Positions 28,141 through 39,300 of a DNA stretch of 64,000 nucleotides are shown piece by piece; within the stretch, counting starts at the first letter, position 1; each line of letters opens with the position of its first letter. Under the pieces are notes generated by a model. The model was given only the letters and a program-made list of their open reading frames with translations, had not been told where the DNA came from and ran no database searches. Made by a program: the position numbers and the translations under genes. Origin of the DNA: Trematomus loennbergii (Eukaryota > Chordata > Actinopteri > Perciformes > Nototheniidae); the NCBI GenBank assembly GCA_012861695.1, contig JAAOOA010000527.1:124001-188000 (forward strand), given 5' to 3'.

Positions 28141-29824
28141 GACACCTCATGTACCTTTTGTACCAGCATGCATCCTTTAGCTGAATGCCATACAATACAT
28201 TCAATATCTCATGAAGCTAAAATGGAGTTTCTGAAAGAGAAAGGACTATGCTTTGGCTGCCTGAAGGGGGCACTTGAGCAGGAACTGTAACAGGAGAATG
28301 ACCTGTCAAATCTGTCATGCTAGACACCCAACTATTCTGCACATTAAAAGATCTTCTAAGCCTGAAACTGAGAACTTTAAACATGATAAGACAGAGCAGA
28401 AGAGTGGAGGAGCAAGGCCTGAAGAGACATCCATCAGCAGTGCTCTTGTTTCAGTAGGAGAAGGTGAAGGAATAGGGGCTGGTAAAGACAGCATACTTGC
28501 CATAGTGCCAGTGAAGGTGAAACTCTGCCATGGAAATAAAAGTATACTGACCTATGCATTCCTGGACCCTGGTAGTACTGACACATTTTGCACAGAGGGG
28601 CTCATGAGGCAGCTTGGTGCTTGAGGACGGAGAACTGAAGTCCTTCTTCAAACGATGGGAACAGAGAAAACAGTCAGGAGTTTTGAGGTAACGGGTCTAG
28701 AAGTGGGCAATGTGGAAGATGGCACATATATAAAGTTGCCCAAGGTTTACACTCAGAACAAAATCCGTTACCAAAAGAAACATTCTTACCCAGGCGGACC
28801 TCAAGAAATGGCCTTATCTGCAGGAAATCCAAATAAAAGAATTAGATGCTGACGTGGGACTTCTTATTGGAGTAAATACTCCAAAGGCTATGGAACCATG
28901 GAAAGTTATAAATACCCAAGGAAACGGCCCATATGCAGTGAAAACACTGTTAGGATGGGTCGTTAATGGTCCACCTAATGCTTCCACAGATCCGGATGAT
29001 GAAACCCCTGTGGCAGTAGTGAACAGGACCTCAATTGTTCACCTTGAGAAGCTTAATGAAAGACAATATATTAATGACTTTCCAGAAAACGAGTATGAAG
29101 AGGAAAGACAAATGTCAGCTGATGACCGAAAGCTCCTGCAGAGGAGAGAAAAGAGGAAAGACTGCTCCACTAATCTTGGAGTAAAGCAGGATAAAGGAAA
29201 GCGACTGAAGGATCAGATGCTTCTGCTCAAAAGGCCTACAGCTAATGCACTAAGACTTTCAGTAGAGGACACGGAAAATGCTGAAAAGGCCATTAATTGC
29301 CACAGCAGAGACAGCATTTCAAAGAGGATTTTGCCTTGCTGGAAAAAGCCAAACAGTGCAATAGAGGAAGCTCCCTATACAAGCTGGACTCTATCATTGA
29401 TGCTGGGATTCTGAGAGTTGGAGGAAGAACTACAAAGATGGCTATGCCAACTGACTTCAAACATCCAATGATTCTACTTAAACATTCTCGTATTTCCAAG
29501 TTGATACTAAGCCACATACATCATCAAGTTGGTCACTCAGGTCACATGCTCTCCAAACTCCTTCAACGTTACTGGCTATCAGCTGCAAACTCTTCAGCCA
29601 GGAGGCAGGTGCAATACCTTGCTGACCTGTTTTGGAAGCGCTGGACCAGGGAATACCTTCCTTTGATGCAAGAACGGCTCAACTGGAATACTATCAAAAG
29701 AAACTTCACCCCCGGAGACCTGGTCGTCATCGTTGATGAGAACGCACCGAGGAACACTTGGCTCCTGGGACGTGTAGTTAAGACCCTTCCTGATTTCTTT
29801 ATGAATTATTCTCGCGCAATTTGA

Positions 29825-30143
29825 ATTAATCCAAAGTATTTGTTTTTATTTGCTTTTACACATTTAAAAAGAAAAGGTGAATAAAGAAGCACAAACTATT
29901 GTATCAATGTATGTCACATTTAATCAACTAGTGCAGGGGTACTCAAATACAAATCTTAAAGGTCCAAAAAAAAAAATTCAATAAGACAAAGGTCCGTTTA
30001 TTACGGTCATTCAAACTTTTAAACAATTGCAACAAGATTCTTAACACGAGGTTGCAAAAACAAAAATAATCTGTATGCAGCAGTTTTCATTGTTATTGTG
30101 TCTGTGCTTGATCCCTCAGAGTCTCAGTGTAAGAGCTGCACAG
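29825..30143. other. hAT-type terminus and spacer
   Basis: 29936-29948 reads CAGGGGTACTCAA, a hAT (Charlie-like) inverted-repeat start, followed by AAGGTCC and purine-rich sequence. It is likely the 3' end of a minus-strand hAT element represented by the following transposase fragment. Confidence 0.5.
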
Positions 30144-30392
30144 TTATGAATAAAGGCAGCTGCACCCTCTTTCATTCAGCATTCCCATTATTGCTTTATA
30201 AATGTCTTGCCCCCTTGTGTGTCCACTGAGGTTCGTCAGGCCCAACACATCTTCAACAAACTCCCCCTTTGCCTCATCATAAAAACTCACAAACACCAGC
30301 AACTGAGCATTGTCAGTGGTGTCAGTGGACTCATCCACAGCTAAGGAAATGCACTGTGCATTTTGTATTCCATCACAAAGCCGATTAATCAA
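30144..30392 (-). pseudogene. hAT transposase fragment (GTF2IRD2/ZBED5-like), core part
   Basis: Minus strand: ISLAVDESTDTTDNAQLLVF, then EFVEDVLGLTNL and GHTRGQDIYKAIMGMLNERG. This is the start of the hAT catalytic domain (DESTD). The frame ends abruptly on both sides, so it is only a fragment. Confidence 0.8.
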
Positions 30393-30773
30393 ATCACCAG
30401 CCAGTATTTATGTTCTTCTGGTTGCTGTGGAATCTGAGAGGGGGATTTGCTTGATTTGACCTGTTATTTCCTCTTTTTGTTTACCTTCAAACATGGTCTC
30501 CATCACTTCAGTCATGCATTCTTTTATACTTCAGTTATTATCCAGTGGAAAGTCCTTACCTACTGGCTTAGTTAAATGAAAGTGGTTACTTTTTTTTGGC
30601 TGGGCAGTGGGCAGTGTAGTTTTACACACCGTCTTATTTGACTTTCTCAGGACTTAAAACTGTTTTTGGGGGCAGACCCCCACAAAGAAAACAATATATT
30701 TACACACGTAAGGTCATCATCTTAACAGTTTTGTATGCTCATCCGTGAGCAAAGCATCAAGTTGACATGTCTA

Positions 30774-31061
30774 TTACAGCTGAATGTGGCGATTACCATT
30801 TTGTTCAGCAAAACGCCTCACAAACGTATTAAGATCCAAAGCTTTAGTGCGTTTTGATTCAATGCTGAGTACAGCCAAACTTGACAGTCTCTTCTCTGTC
30901 ATTGTAGACCGCAAATACCTCATTCCTTCAGTACTTGGGTCCGAATGCTTCTCGTTTTGCGCCGTACCGTTCAAATGAAATCGCCAATCATATTTCCACG
31001 CTCGCGCCAGGGCCGGGGGAGGGGTTACAAGACGTGCATCTTGTGCTGCATTCACTTGCAT
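30774..31061 (-). pseudogene. hAT transposase fragment, C-terminal part
   Basis: Minus strand: GMRYLRSTMTEKRLSSLAVL, then SIESKRTKALDLNTFVRRFA. This is the C-terminal dimerisation end of the same type of hAT transposase. It lies on the wrong side of the core fragment for one collinear minus-strand gene, so the element was rearranged or two elements are involved. Confidence 0.75.
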
Positions 31062-31779
31062 TTGGACATTAGAGACTTTCTCTCATAAATGCCCGATGAG
31101 CCACAACTTTTCTTTCAAAACAAAGCTGCCAACTGGGGTGGCAGCTGGGGTGGCAAGGCCTATTTTTAGGGTGGTAGTTGCCACCCCATGCCACCCCGGT
31201 AGGTGAAACTAGGCTACTAGCTACAGTACAGATGCAGCTAGATGAGCTGTTAACTCTCGCTCTGTCTTTTTTTTTAAACACACACGCATTTTTCCCACCC
31301 GCTTTCCGTGAAGACCCGCCCTACTGTGCCTCTGATTCGCAGACTGTTGGTGGGGGGGGGAAACGCTGACGGGATGCTGAATGTGATTGGACCATAGCGT
31401 TGACAGACACACACAGACAGTGGAACAGTCTGACATGCAGAGCGCTGTTTGCAGTGGACATAGCGGAGAATTTTGACTCGTCGCGTTGTGGCGATGTCTC
31501 GCAGATAACACAGATAATACAGATAATACATATGAAAAGTATAATTTGCTCAGAGTCCAGAGACAGTTGTGGTTCGGTCCGGACTTTGAGGATGCCTGAA
31601 CTAGTGCATACATGCATGGGTAATATTTAAATCAGTAAATTAAATAGCATATTATTCTAAATATATTTATTTTGGTAGGTTTGCTCTTCCGTAATAATTA
31701 TAATAATGGAGTATTTTCACAGTGTGGTGTTTGTACTTTTACTTCAGGATGTACTACCTGCAGCACGTGCTGATAAAGG
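31062..31779. other. Unassigned sequence with GGGTGGCA palindromic cluster
   Basis: 31135-31200 carries repeated GGGTGGCA and their reverse complement TGCCACCCC. The remainder shows no gene. The right end (31740-31779) is the host sequence interrupted by the hAT MITE; it resumes at 41147 next to the zinc-finger first exon. Confidence 0.4.
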
Positions 31780-32253
31780 GTCTAAAGCAGGGGTGTCAAA
31801 CTCAATTTCATCACGGGCCACATCAGCATTATGGTTGCACTCAAAGGGCCGGTTGTAACTTTAAGACTATATCATTAATTAATATAACTTCATAATTAAC
31901 TACGTCTGAAAGCAGAAGTCTAGAGCAAATAATTGCAAGTCTCTTCAGTAAGAATGTCACAATATGATTTTAAAAGAAAAGCCACATTCTGGAAAAACAT
32001 TGATTGTGACATTTTGAAAAAGAGAAGTGACATTTTGAAAAAAAAATCTATTTATGAGAAAAAGGCTAATTCTAAGAAAAAAGGCATATTTGGACAAAAA
32101 AAGTCAAATTCTGAGAAAAAGTCAAATTTGAGATGCATTGTGGGACATGTCGTTTATGGGCAACGTGCTTCTGTAAAGTAGCATGTAACCGTATAATAAA
32201 CATATTATATTCTTTGCAAGCTCTTGTGGGGCCACATAAAATGAAGTCGCGGG

Positions 32254-33115
32254 TGTTCCGGATTAACTGGTTCCCCGATCAACTGGGGCACAGATGTGAG
32301 GGGCGTGGCCTTCGACTGAAATACACATTTTGATCGCTTCTTCTGTCGTTTACATAAATGTTTTGGTATATTTGGCTCGGTAGGAAGACTTTGATGCACA
32401 TTCAGTACCAGTGTGTGAGGTTGTGGTTACGATGGCGATATCCGGACGCGAACAGCGAGACTACAAAAAAAGAAACGAGTTGACTGGGGATGTCTGTTCA
32501 AAACATTGCGAGCTCCAATAAATCATTTAAACCAGCTATTGTTGCCCGATTTATCACTGAATATCGTTCCTAATGTGATACTAAGTCCATCTGAGACCTG
32601 TGTACACCTTCAGACAGCCTCCAAGTGAAGCACACGGTGTTTACTCACAGTTTGAAAGCAGCGTGCTGGAGAAGTCTTCATCTGTGTTAAACTGTGACCC
32701 GCTCAGGTAAACGGCGATCCGCCCAGGGAACTGGGACCCGCCCATGTGAAACTGTGATCCACCCAGGTTAAACTGTGTTAAGACTTCTGTGGCTATCTAC
32801 CAGCGATCATGTTTAATATGAAAGACTACACACACAGTATTCTGCAGCACTCATCCAGATAAGATGTGACTGTTAACTCGTTTTACAAAGATAGCAGCAG
32901 AAATGTCATTGCTGCATGTGCAGGGATACTTAGACTTTAAAATGCTGATGGGTCATTAATGTTGGTCTCGGCAAACAATATTAGGAGTCCTCTATTCAAA
33001 CGTAATATTCAGTGTGTAGCGACATGAAAATAACAAAAAAGTTCATGCTGGACTCAAACCCGAGTCCCAAGAGCAGAAATCACTCCAGCCCTGCGCGTTA
33101 TGAGTGCGCCACGGA
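32254..33115 (+). repeat. Ginger1 left terminal inverted repeat (862 bp)
   Basis: Matches the reverse complement of 40235-41096 with only scattered substitutions (for example GTGTACACC versus GAGTACACC), apart from the innermost ~45 bp, which differ at about seven positions. It contains short imperfect repeats around GTGACCCGCTCAGGTAAACG / GGACCCGCCCATGTGAAACT / TGATCCACCCAGGTTAAACT (32694-32770), possible transposase-binding units about 28 bp apart. Confidence 0.92.
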
Positions 33116-33118
33116 CCC
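33035..33118 (-). ncRNA. tRNA-like Pol III module in the left TIR
   Basis: On the minus strand: A-box-like TGGCGCACTCATAACGCGC with a 4-bp GCGC D-stem, B-box-like GGGTTTGAGTCC, and TTTTTT as stop (33040-33035). It points outward toward the element end. The anticodon and T stems pair poorly, so it is a tRNA-derived unit rather than a working tRNA. Confidence 0.45.
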
Positions 33119-33182
33119 AACACGATACCTTCTGGAGAATCATAAACTAAATCATTGTGTTGAAAACACTGACGTCAATTAC

Positions 33183-33372
33183 ATTACATGACATTGCATT
33201 TACCAGACGCTTTTATCCAAAGCGACTTACAATAAGTGCATTCGACCAAGAAGATGCAAACTTGAAGACAACAGAATCATATAAGGTTTCATAGAGCCAA
33301 AACATTTCAAGTGCTCCTCAACTGGCTTTAGATAAGCCAGTCCTTTAATAGTATATAAGTGCTTTGTTAATC
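33183..33372 (-). repeat. Fish LINE/SINE-type tail inside the Ginger1 element
   Basis: Same tail as in tubulin intron 1: ACGCTTTTATCCAAAGCGAC followed by TTACAATAAGTGCATTCGAC and GGCTTTAGATAAGCCAGTCC. It is a secondary insertion. Confidence 0.75.
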
Positions 33373-33595
33373 ATTCTAACGTCAATAAATCCGTTACAAA
33401 CTATTCTTGTTGTCAGTCTTACATTTGTATCATATATCGTTATTAATATGATGTCGAGTCGATTTGATACCTGTTTATACTTTCATGCAGTCTGTTAGTG
33501 AAACATACAATTGAACAACAGGTGTACAGACTTATCATTAATTGGGGCATGGGTCCAGTCTATATAAGTTGGATTAACCTTTCACAATTTTGTGT

Positions 33596-33789
33596 GGTTT
33601 GTGAGGAGATAGCGAGATAGAGAGAGACATAGAAAGATACAGAGAGAGATACAGAGAGAGATAGGAGAGATACAGAGAGAGATACAGAGATACAGATAGA
33701 GATAGATAGATAGACAGACAGATAGATAGATAGATAGAGAGAGATACAGAGAGAGATACAGAGAGAGATACAGAGAGAGATACAGATAG

Positions 33790-33856
<67 letters not shown>

Positions 33857-33913
33857 GAGAGATACAGAGAGAGATACAGAGAGATACAGATAGAGATAGA
33901 TAGATAGACAGAC

Positions 33914-33948
<35 letters not shown>

Positions 33949-34012
33949 CAGACAGATAAAGAGAAGATACAGAGAGAGATACAGAGAGAGATACAGAGAG
34001 AGATACAGATAG

Positions 34013-34099
<87 letters not shown>

Positions 34100-34135
34100 C
34101 AGACAGATAAAGAGAGAGATAGCGAGAGATAGTGA
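33596..34135. repeat. GATA/GACA/GAGATACA microsatellite
   Basis: About 0.5 kb of (GATA)n blocks interspersed with GACA and GAGAGATACA units, arranged twice in similar order. The long Ser/Leu/Tyr/Ile frames on the minus strand are artefacts of this repeat. Confidence 0.95.
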
Positions 34136-34419
34136 AATAGTGAGTGATAGTGAGATATAGTGAGTGATTGAGCGTTGCCTGTGATAGAGTGATTGTCCTG
34201 GTGAGTGATAGTGGGTGAGTAATTGAGGTGCGACTGTGTGTATTTGAGAGAGGCTGGTATTGTACGTTTGCGTGTATTTGTGACTTTGTTTGTTTGTCTT
34301 TGTTGTATTAATTTGTTTGTGTGTGAATACGTGAGGGTAAGTAGGTAGGGAGGAGTAGGCGCATAGGCGAGACAGGTGGAAGTAGGTGTTGTAGAAAGAG
34401 GGACAGAGAGTGTTGGAAA
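34136..34419 (+). other. 5' leader of the Ginger1 transposase gene
   Basis: GAGTGATAGTGAG-like degenerate repeats fade into ordinary sequence leading to the ATG at 34420. It probably holds the promoter, but no convincing TATA box was seen. Confidence 0.4.
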
Positions 34420-37400
34420 ATGGATCCCAGAATTGTCCAAGAAATTCTGGATGTGAAAGTCCACCACCAGTATCCTGAGGGGTCAACAAAGAAAGAGAAA
34501 TATGTGATGAAGAGGAGAGCTGACACCTTCAGGATAAAGGGTAAGGATGCATGCCATATGGACTCTAGAACACAATGATAATATGCTATGGTAAAACTAA
34601 TACATCTAATATTATGACATATAAACACCAGATGGAGAACTGTACTACATCTGCAGGCGCAACAAAAATAATGCTGAGCACCTTGCCAAAGTGGTCTCTT
34701 CTTCCGAAGAAGCAAACGAACTGTTTGAGGAGTTTCACTGCAGCAATATTGGTGGACACTGTGGAGTGGAGAAGACTCACTGTGCGATCATTGCTCGGTA
34801 CTATTGGCCTGGCATGGAGAATGACATACGCAAGTGGGTGAGTTGGTATCTTCAAAATAATGTGGTGGAATACACATTCAGGTTCAAAAGTAGAGGACAG
34901 AGGAGTGTAATGTGTATTTAAAAATTGTTGATGCTGTATGCGCAATCACCCTATCAGTTTAAAATATAATATAGCACATTTATTTGCACTACATATTTGT
35001 CATAACTTTGAAATTATGTTTGTCTGTTTCAGATTGCTCAGTGTCCACAGTGCCAGGCCAAGAGAGCCAACGTGAAAGAAAAGCTGGAGTACAGTCCGAT
35101 AGAGGTAAAAATCAACAATGGCATACTGGTATTGTCAGTGTAGAAACACGTCAACAGTGATTTACTGTAATGCTCATGTCTTTTTTTACCCCCAGGTTAC
35201 GGAGCCTTTTGAACTGGTTGGGATGGACTTAGTGGGTAAACTCACAGTAACTGATGGTGGCAACCAGTACATATGTGTAATGGTTGACTATTTCACCAAA
35301 TGGGCAGAGGCCTACCCACTTAAGACTAAAACAGCAGAAGAGGTGACCAATTGTATCATTGATTTCTTTTACAAATTTGGTGCACCTCAAAGACTGCTAA
35401 CAGACCAGGGCTCTGAGTTTTGCAACAAGGTATAGTGTTGATGCAGTATGAATCCCCAATATGTAACTGTAGTTGCTGTGCTAACCTGTTTGTCCTAATG
35501 ATAATTTCAAGGTCAACTCTGGCCTGTGTGAGACGCTCAATATAAAAAGAAGCCTGTGCTCCGCGTACCATCCACAGACCAATGGCCTTGTGGAGAAATT
35601 GAATGGCACTATTCAGAGGTATGCTTTTCAATATCTGATGGAATTCACGCTCTTCATAGAATAACAAACACATTTCCTAATGACTAATGATATGTTGCTT
35701 TATCATACATGAGAACCCATATGCTCTCCTGCTTCCTCATACCTATACTTGAATTCTGCATTTTAAGGTCGTTGAACAAAATGGTGGCTGGTCACCCCAA
35801 ACGCTGGGACCAGGTGCTCCAGTCCACCATGTTCGCTCTTCGGACCAAAAAGCAGCTGACCACTAAATACAGCCCCTACTACTTAATGTATGGGAGGGAG
35901 GCTAGGTATCCTTCAGAGGTGCCAAAGGAGTACCTGGTAAGATGTTCTAATGTTGTCATCCTTTTCAAACGTTTTCATTTGGATCATCTGCCTTCTAAAA
36001 TTCTAACTGTCATTTGTTGCAGGTCAAAGAAGAGAAAGTCAGCAGCCTGGTCGAAACGGAGGAGATCCATGAAGGCTTGAAAAAACAGGAGGCTGTATTC
36101 ACAGAGGTGAAACTAAATATGAAAAGAAGCCAGGACAACGTCCGCAAAAGTAAAGTTAGAAAGGGCCAGGAGGACAACTTCCAAGTCGGGGATCAGGTGT
36201 TGCGGAGGAACGTGAGACAGGAGCAAAGAAAAGGGGGAAAGCTGGAGGATGACTGGTTGGGACCCTATATAATCATTGAACTAGAGGGGAAAAAGGCCAT
36301 TGTTGGTAAGGGTGCAAAGAAGCTGCAGACCAATATTGACCATTTGACACATTATTTCCAGCCAGAGGAGAGGATCCCTGCCAAACTACAAAAGTTGTCC
36401 GATCCCTCTCCTCTGGCTGGTCCACAACACACAAACACACAGACACACATCCACAGCACACACACCCACCACACAAACACCCACCACACAAACACCCACC
36501 ACACGAACACCACAAATGGCACCTCCATCCATGGACTGCGACGCCGAAATGGCACCAAAGAATCCTGAACTTTGTAAGTAAACAGACAGAAAGTACACTC
36601 CAAATGATGCATTTCACAAATAACTGCCATTGCTATATTTACAGTAATTCGACAAATATGGACAGGGAGGAGAAAGGACACGCTGTGGTGCAAGTTTGGG
36701 CCATATAAAGTCTACTCACAAAACGTAATGGACTTGGCCCCAGGGAAGTGGTTGGAGGGAGAGGTAAGTTACAAAACAAAAGAATATTGGACTGATATTT
36801 ATTGAGATTGTATCACAAGTTATTTTTGTACTCTTAGATCGTCAATTCATATTTGACAATGGTGGGAAGGAAAGCTGGCGCTCTCCTGATAGACTCCTAC
36901 CTGATGACGTCGCTCTGGGAGGGAACCCACAAAGGTTCTTTGAGAAGTGTGAGTAGGACTATATAGTAGGATGATTTCTTTTTTTGTACATAAGTAGGCC
37001 TATGTATTTTGTGTATATGTATGTTTGTTTGTCCATACACACAAATACATACTTATGTTAGTGTATACATTAGTTGTTGGAATTATAATATTTGTTTTTA
37101 GTTGGACCTGTTAAAACATGATGTGGCAGTTGGAGCAGTCTGCCACCACGGACACTGGACACTGATTGTAAGTAATCTTCAACGTAAACAGATCTAGACG
37201 GAACCATGACACTATCTGATGTAGGGGTTGGTTATAATTAGTATTTGCATTTCCATAGATCATGTACCTAAAGGAGAGGCGGTCCCTGTACTTGGACCCA
37301 TTTGGGGCCACAGAAGCCCAGATGGCAAAATGCAAGGACGTAACAAGGTGAATGAAATGTCAGCTTTGATGTGTGCATTAGATAAATACATGTATTCATA

Positions 37401-38452
37401 CACAATGGATCATCTTTTGGGAGCAACAAAAAGGTCATTCAAGCATTTTTGTCCTTGAACAGGATTCAAGTGATCTTGAATAAAATGATTTGACTTGGGC
37501 ATATGTTAAAAATGGCAAACTGTAATAAATGTGTGTTTTGTGTGTAGAGCATTGGTCCGCAAGAAGACTCCAGCAATAGGGAGATGGGCATGCGCAACCG
37601 TTGCTCACCCCAAGCAACAGGACTCGGCATCATGCGGGGTGTTTGTGTGCAAGGTAAACATTTGATTATATCTGTTGCTATTTGTCATTATTAAAAAATG
37701 CTCCAAATTATACTTATCGGACACTTTTTAGCTTGCAGAGCAGATATTGTCCGGCCAAACTGTTGACTACCCTGTTGACCAGAAGGGTGTGGCCATGTTG
37801 CGGCTGGACATGGCAATGTCTCTGGTGACAAATTCAGGTATACAGAGCTCTACCAGGTATACTTGAATGTGTCTATATTGCCATTAAACTACATTATCTT
37901 ATTGTTTACAGATGACCTATCCCAGCTCTGCAGGGCTTGTGGGGAGCTCAGCTCGGGGGCTGACATTGATACGTGGGTATGTAGAGAAACTCATGTCCTG
38001 ACCAACCTTCTGCTGGAAGACTGGGATGCACCTTGGATAGGTTACCTCAACATCACTGGGTGAACACTCACTATCACACAGCTATTGAAAATGTATAGTT
38101 TAATTCACCTAACTTGCATGTCTTTGCACTTTCGGTGGGCACTGGAGCAGCTGAAGGAACATACCACAGACTCCAAACAGAAAGGACCACAGCTAAGATG
38201 TTAACCCTATATCTGACACCCATTGCCATACTATGTAAAGAAATAATGTCTAAGGAAGTTAAAACGGCTTCATTTTACATCCTAATCAGGATGATTGATG
38301 TGAACCTGACAAAATGTTTGACAGTATTCTAAGGTATTTATCTTTTTCCCTGTCAGATTGAGTGCACCACCTGCATCATGTGGTATCATGTTGGATGCAT
38401 GGGACTGCCCTCCACAGAGGAGGAGTATTTTTGCCCTGCATGCAAGTCCTGA
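34420..38452 (+). CDS. Ginger1 transposase: zinc finger, integrase, GPY/F, Ulp1, PHD
   Basis: DDE recombinase of gypsy-integrase type plus accessory domains. Exons: 34420-34540, 34632-34837, 35033-35104, 35196-35429, 35512-35618, 35768-35936, 36023-36305 (or to 36573), 36645-36763, 36838-36948, 37102-37167, 37259-37347, 37548-37653, 37732-37837, 37912-37976, 38357-38452; all GT/AG. Domains: [10 protein letters not shown] start; H2C2 finger ([11 protein letters not shown]...AQCPQC); DDE core with D in LVGMDLVG, D in LLTDQGSEF and E in [17 protein letters not shown] in [10 protein letters not shown]; Ulp1 protease (GKWLEGE, catalytic H in HGHWTLI, D in LYLDPFG, Q and C in [13 protein letters not shown]); C-terminal PHD finger (CRAC, ECTTC, WYHVGC, FCPAC). 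With the 36306 donor the frame is open for 649 residues. With the 36574 donor a stop at 36566-36568 ends an integrase-only form with a Thr/His-rich tail. All catalytic residues are present, so it may be active. Confidence 0.9.
36420..36530 (+). repeat. (ACACCCACCACACAA)n coding tandem repeat in transposase exon 7
   Basis: Three to four 15-bp units encode THHTN repeats in the integrase-only isoform. They lie between the two alternative splice donors, so length changes here affect only the longer exon. Confidence 0.75.
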
Positions 38453-38654
38453 GGAGGCTACAACCTGCCTCAGGAGCTGCTGATCCAGTTCTACTCTTTT
38501 TACTTTCAACTCTGTCTACCCATAATCCCCCCCCCCCCTCTCAATCAACTTCCTCTTGACTGCCTTTTCTGTTTATTTTATTTTACTATGTTCATTTGTT
38601 TGCCTGTCCTTGTTTGTCTACCCTCCATCATACTGTAAAAGGTCTCTGTGACCT
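38453..38654 (+). other. Ginger1 transposase 3' UTR
   Basis: Non-coding after the PHD-finger stop codon, with a C-run near 38527-38539. The LINE fragment begins within 10 bp of its end. No clear AATAAA was seen. Confidence 0.4.
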
Positions 38655-39300
38655 TTTGACCTGTGCTGGACTATGGTGATTTGATCTATATGAATGCACC
38701 TGCCAATTGCCTGGTCAAGTTAGATGCTGCGTATCACAGTGCACTGAGATTTGTGACAAACTGTAAAGCATTAACTCATCACTGTACCCTGTATGCAAGG
38801 GCTGGTCTGCCTTCACTAACTGTACGGAGGCTCAGTCACTGGTACATTTTTATATATAAAGCCATGTTAGGGAAACTTCCATCCTACATCTGCTCCCTGA
38901 TCTCACGGCGAATTGTAAGTGGCTACTGCCTGAGATCGCATGCTGTGGTTTTATTAAATGTGCCAACTGCTAGGACTGTCTTAGGGAAGATAGCATTTAG
39001 ATGCGCAGCTCCACTGTCTGGAATAGTCTGCAATTAAAATGGAAACTGAGCAATCTGGTGCCACTAAATGTTTTTAAAGCTCGGTTGGATGTTACTCAAT
39101 CGGAAGCTGTTGGTACCTGTTCATGTGGATAGTTATGTAAATTGTAATCCCTGAAATGATACTGTATGATGTCCTTTTGTTGTTCTGTTTATGTTTTTAA
39201 TGTTTCATGTGGAACCTACTTGAGCAGGTCTCCCTTGAAAAAGAGATCAATGATCTCAATGGGATACCTGGATAAATAAAGATTTGAAATGAAATGAAAG
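38655..39300 (+). pseudogene. LINE reverse transcriptase C-terminal fragment
   Basis: Plus strand reads VLDYGDLIYMNAP, LDAAYHSALRFVTN, THHCTLYARAGLPSL, HWYIFIYKAMLGKLPSYI and SGIVCN (the expected W-N-S-L follows after a frame change). This is the C-terminus of a fish CR1/Rex-like LINE, followed by a 3' tail AATGGGATACCTGGATAAAT near 39258. It is a 5'-truncated insertion in the Ginger1 element. Confidence 0.8.

Larger units (their letters stand above)
23253..29824 (+). pseudogene. BEL/Pao retrotransposon gag-pol, internally deleted and interrupted
   Basis: Order on the plus strand: gag N-terminus (LGACTRRMNEIKPLL near 23335-23390); a coiled segment near 23750-23850; the BEL-type gag core near 24180-24880 (IPVFDGNPLNYQIFVRAFQ, YLEQYTSG); zinc knuckles after an interruption (CFGCLK and GHLSRNCNRRMTC with CQICHARHPTILH, 28245-28350); a retropepsin-like site (LDPGSTDTFC, near 28563); and the pre-RT block LLGWVVNGP (near 28950). 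RT and RNase H are missing. The integrase N-terminus (GILRVGGRTTKM, VGHSGHMLSKLLQRYW, near 29400-29580) joins directly to the integrase C-terminus (RNTWLLGRVVKTLPD near 29750). Several frameshifts occur, and a 3.2-kb element (24918-28140) splits gag. It is non-functional. Confidence 0.85.

Noticed and set aside
33560..34489. 297- and 309-residue minus-strand frames rich in Ser, Leu, Ile, Tyr
   Set aside because: They cover the GATA/GACA microsatellite and run antisense to the Ginger1 leader.
36645..37837. A host SUMO protease (SENP) gene
   Set aside because: The exons lie between the transposon TIRs and splice in frame to the integrase; the domain is a known Ginger1 extension.
34420..38452. 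Gypsy retrotransposon or Polinton/Maverick instead of Ginger1
   Set aside because: No gag, protease-RT-RNase H or LTR pair as in gypsy, and no polymerase B, ATPase or 6-bp TSD as in Polintons. The Ulp1 extension, TIRs and 4-bp TSD fit Ginger1.
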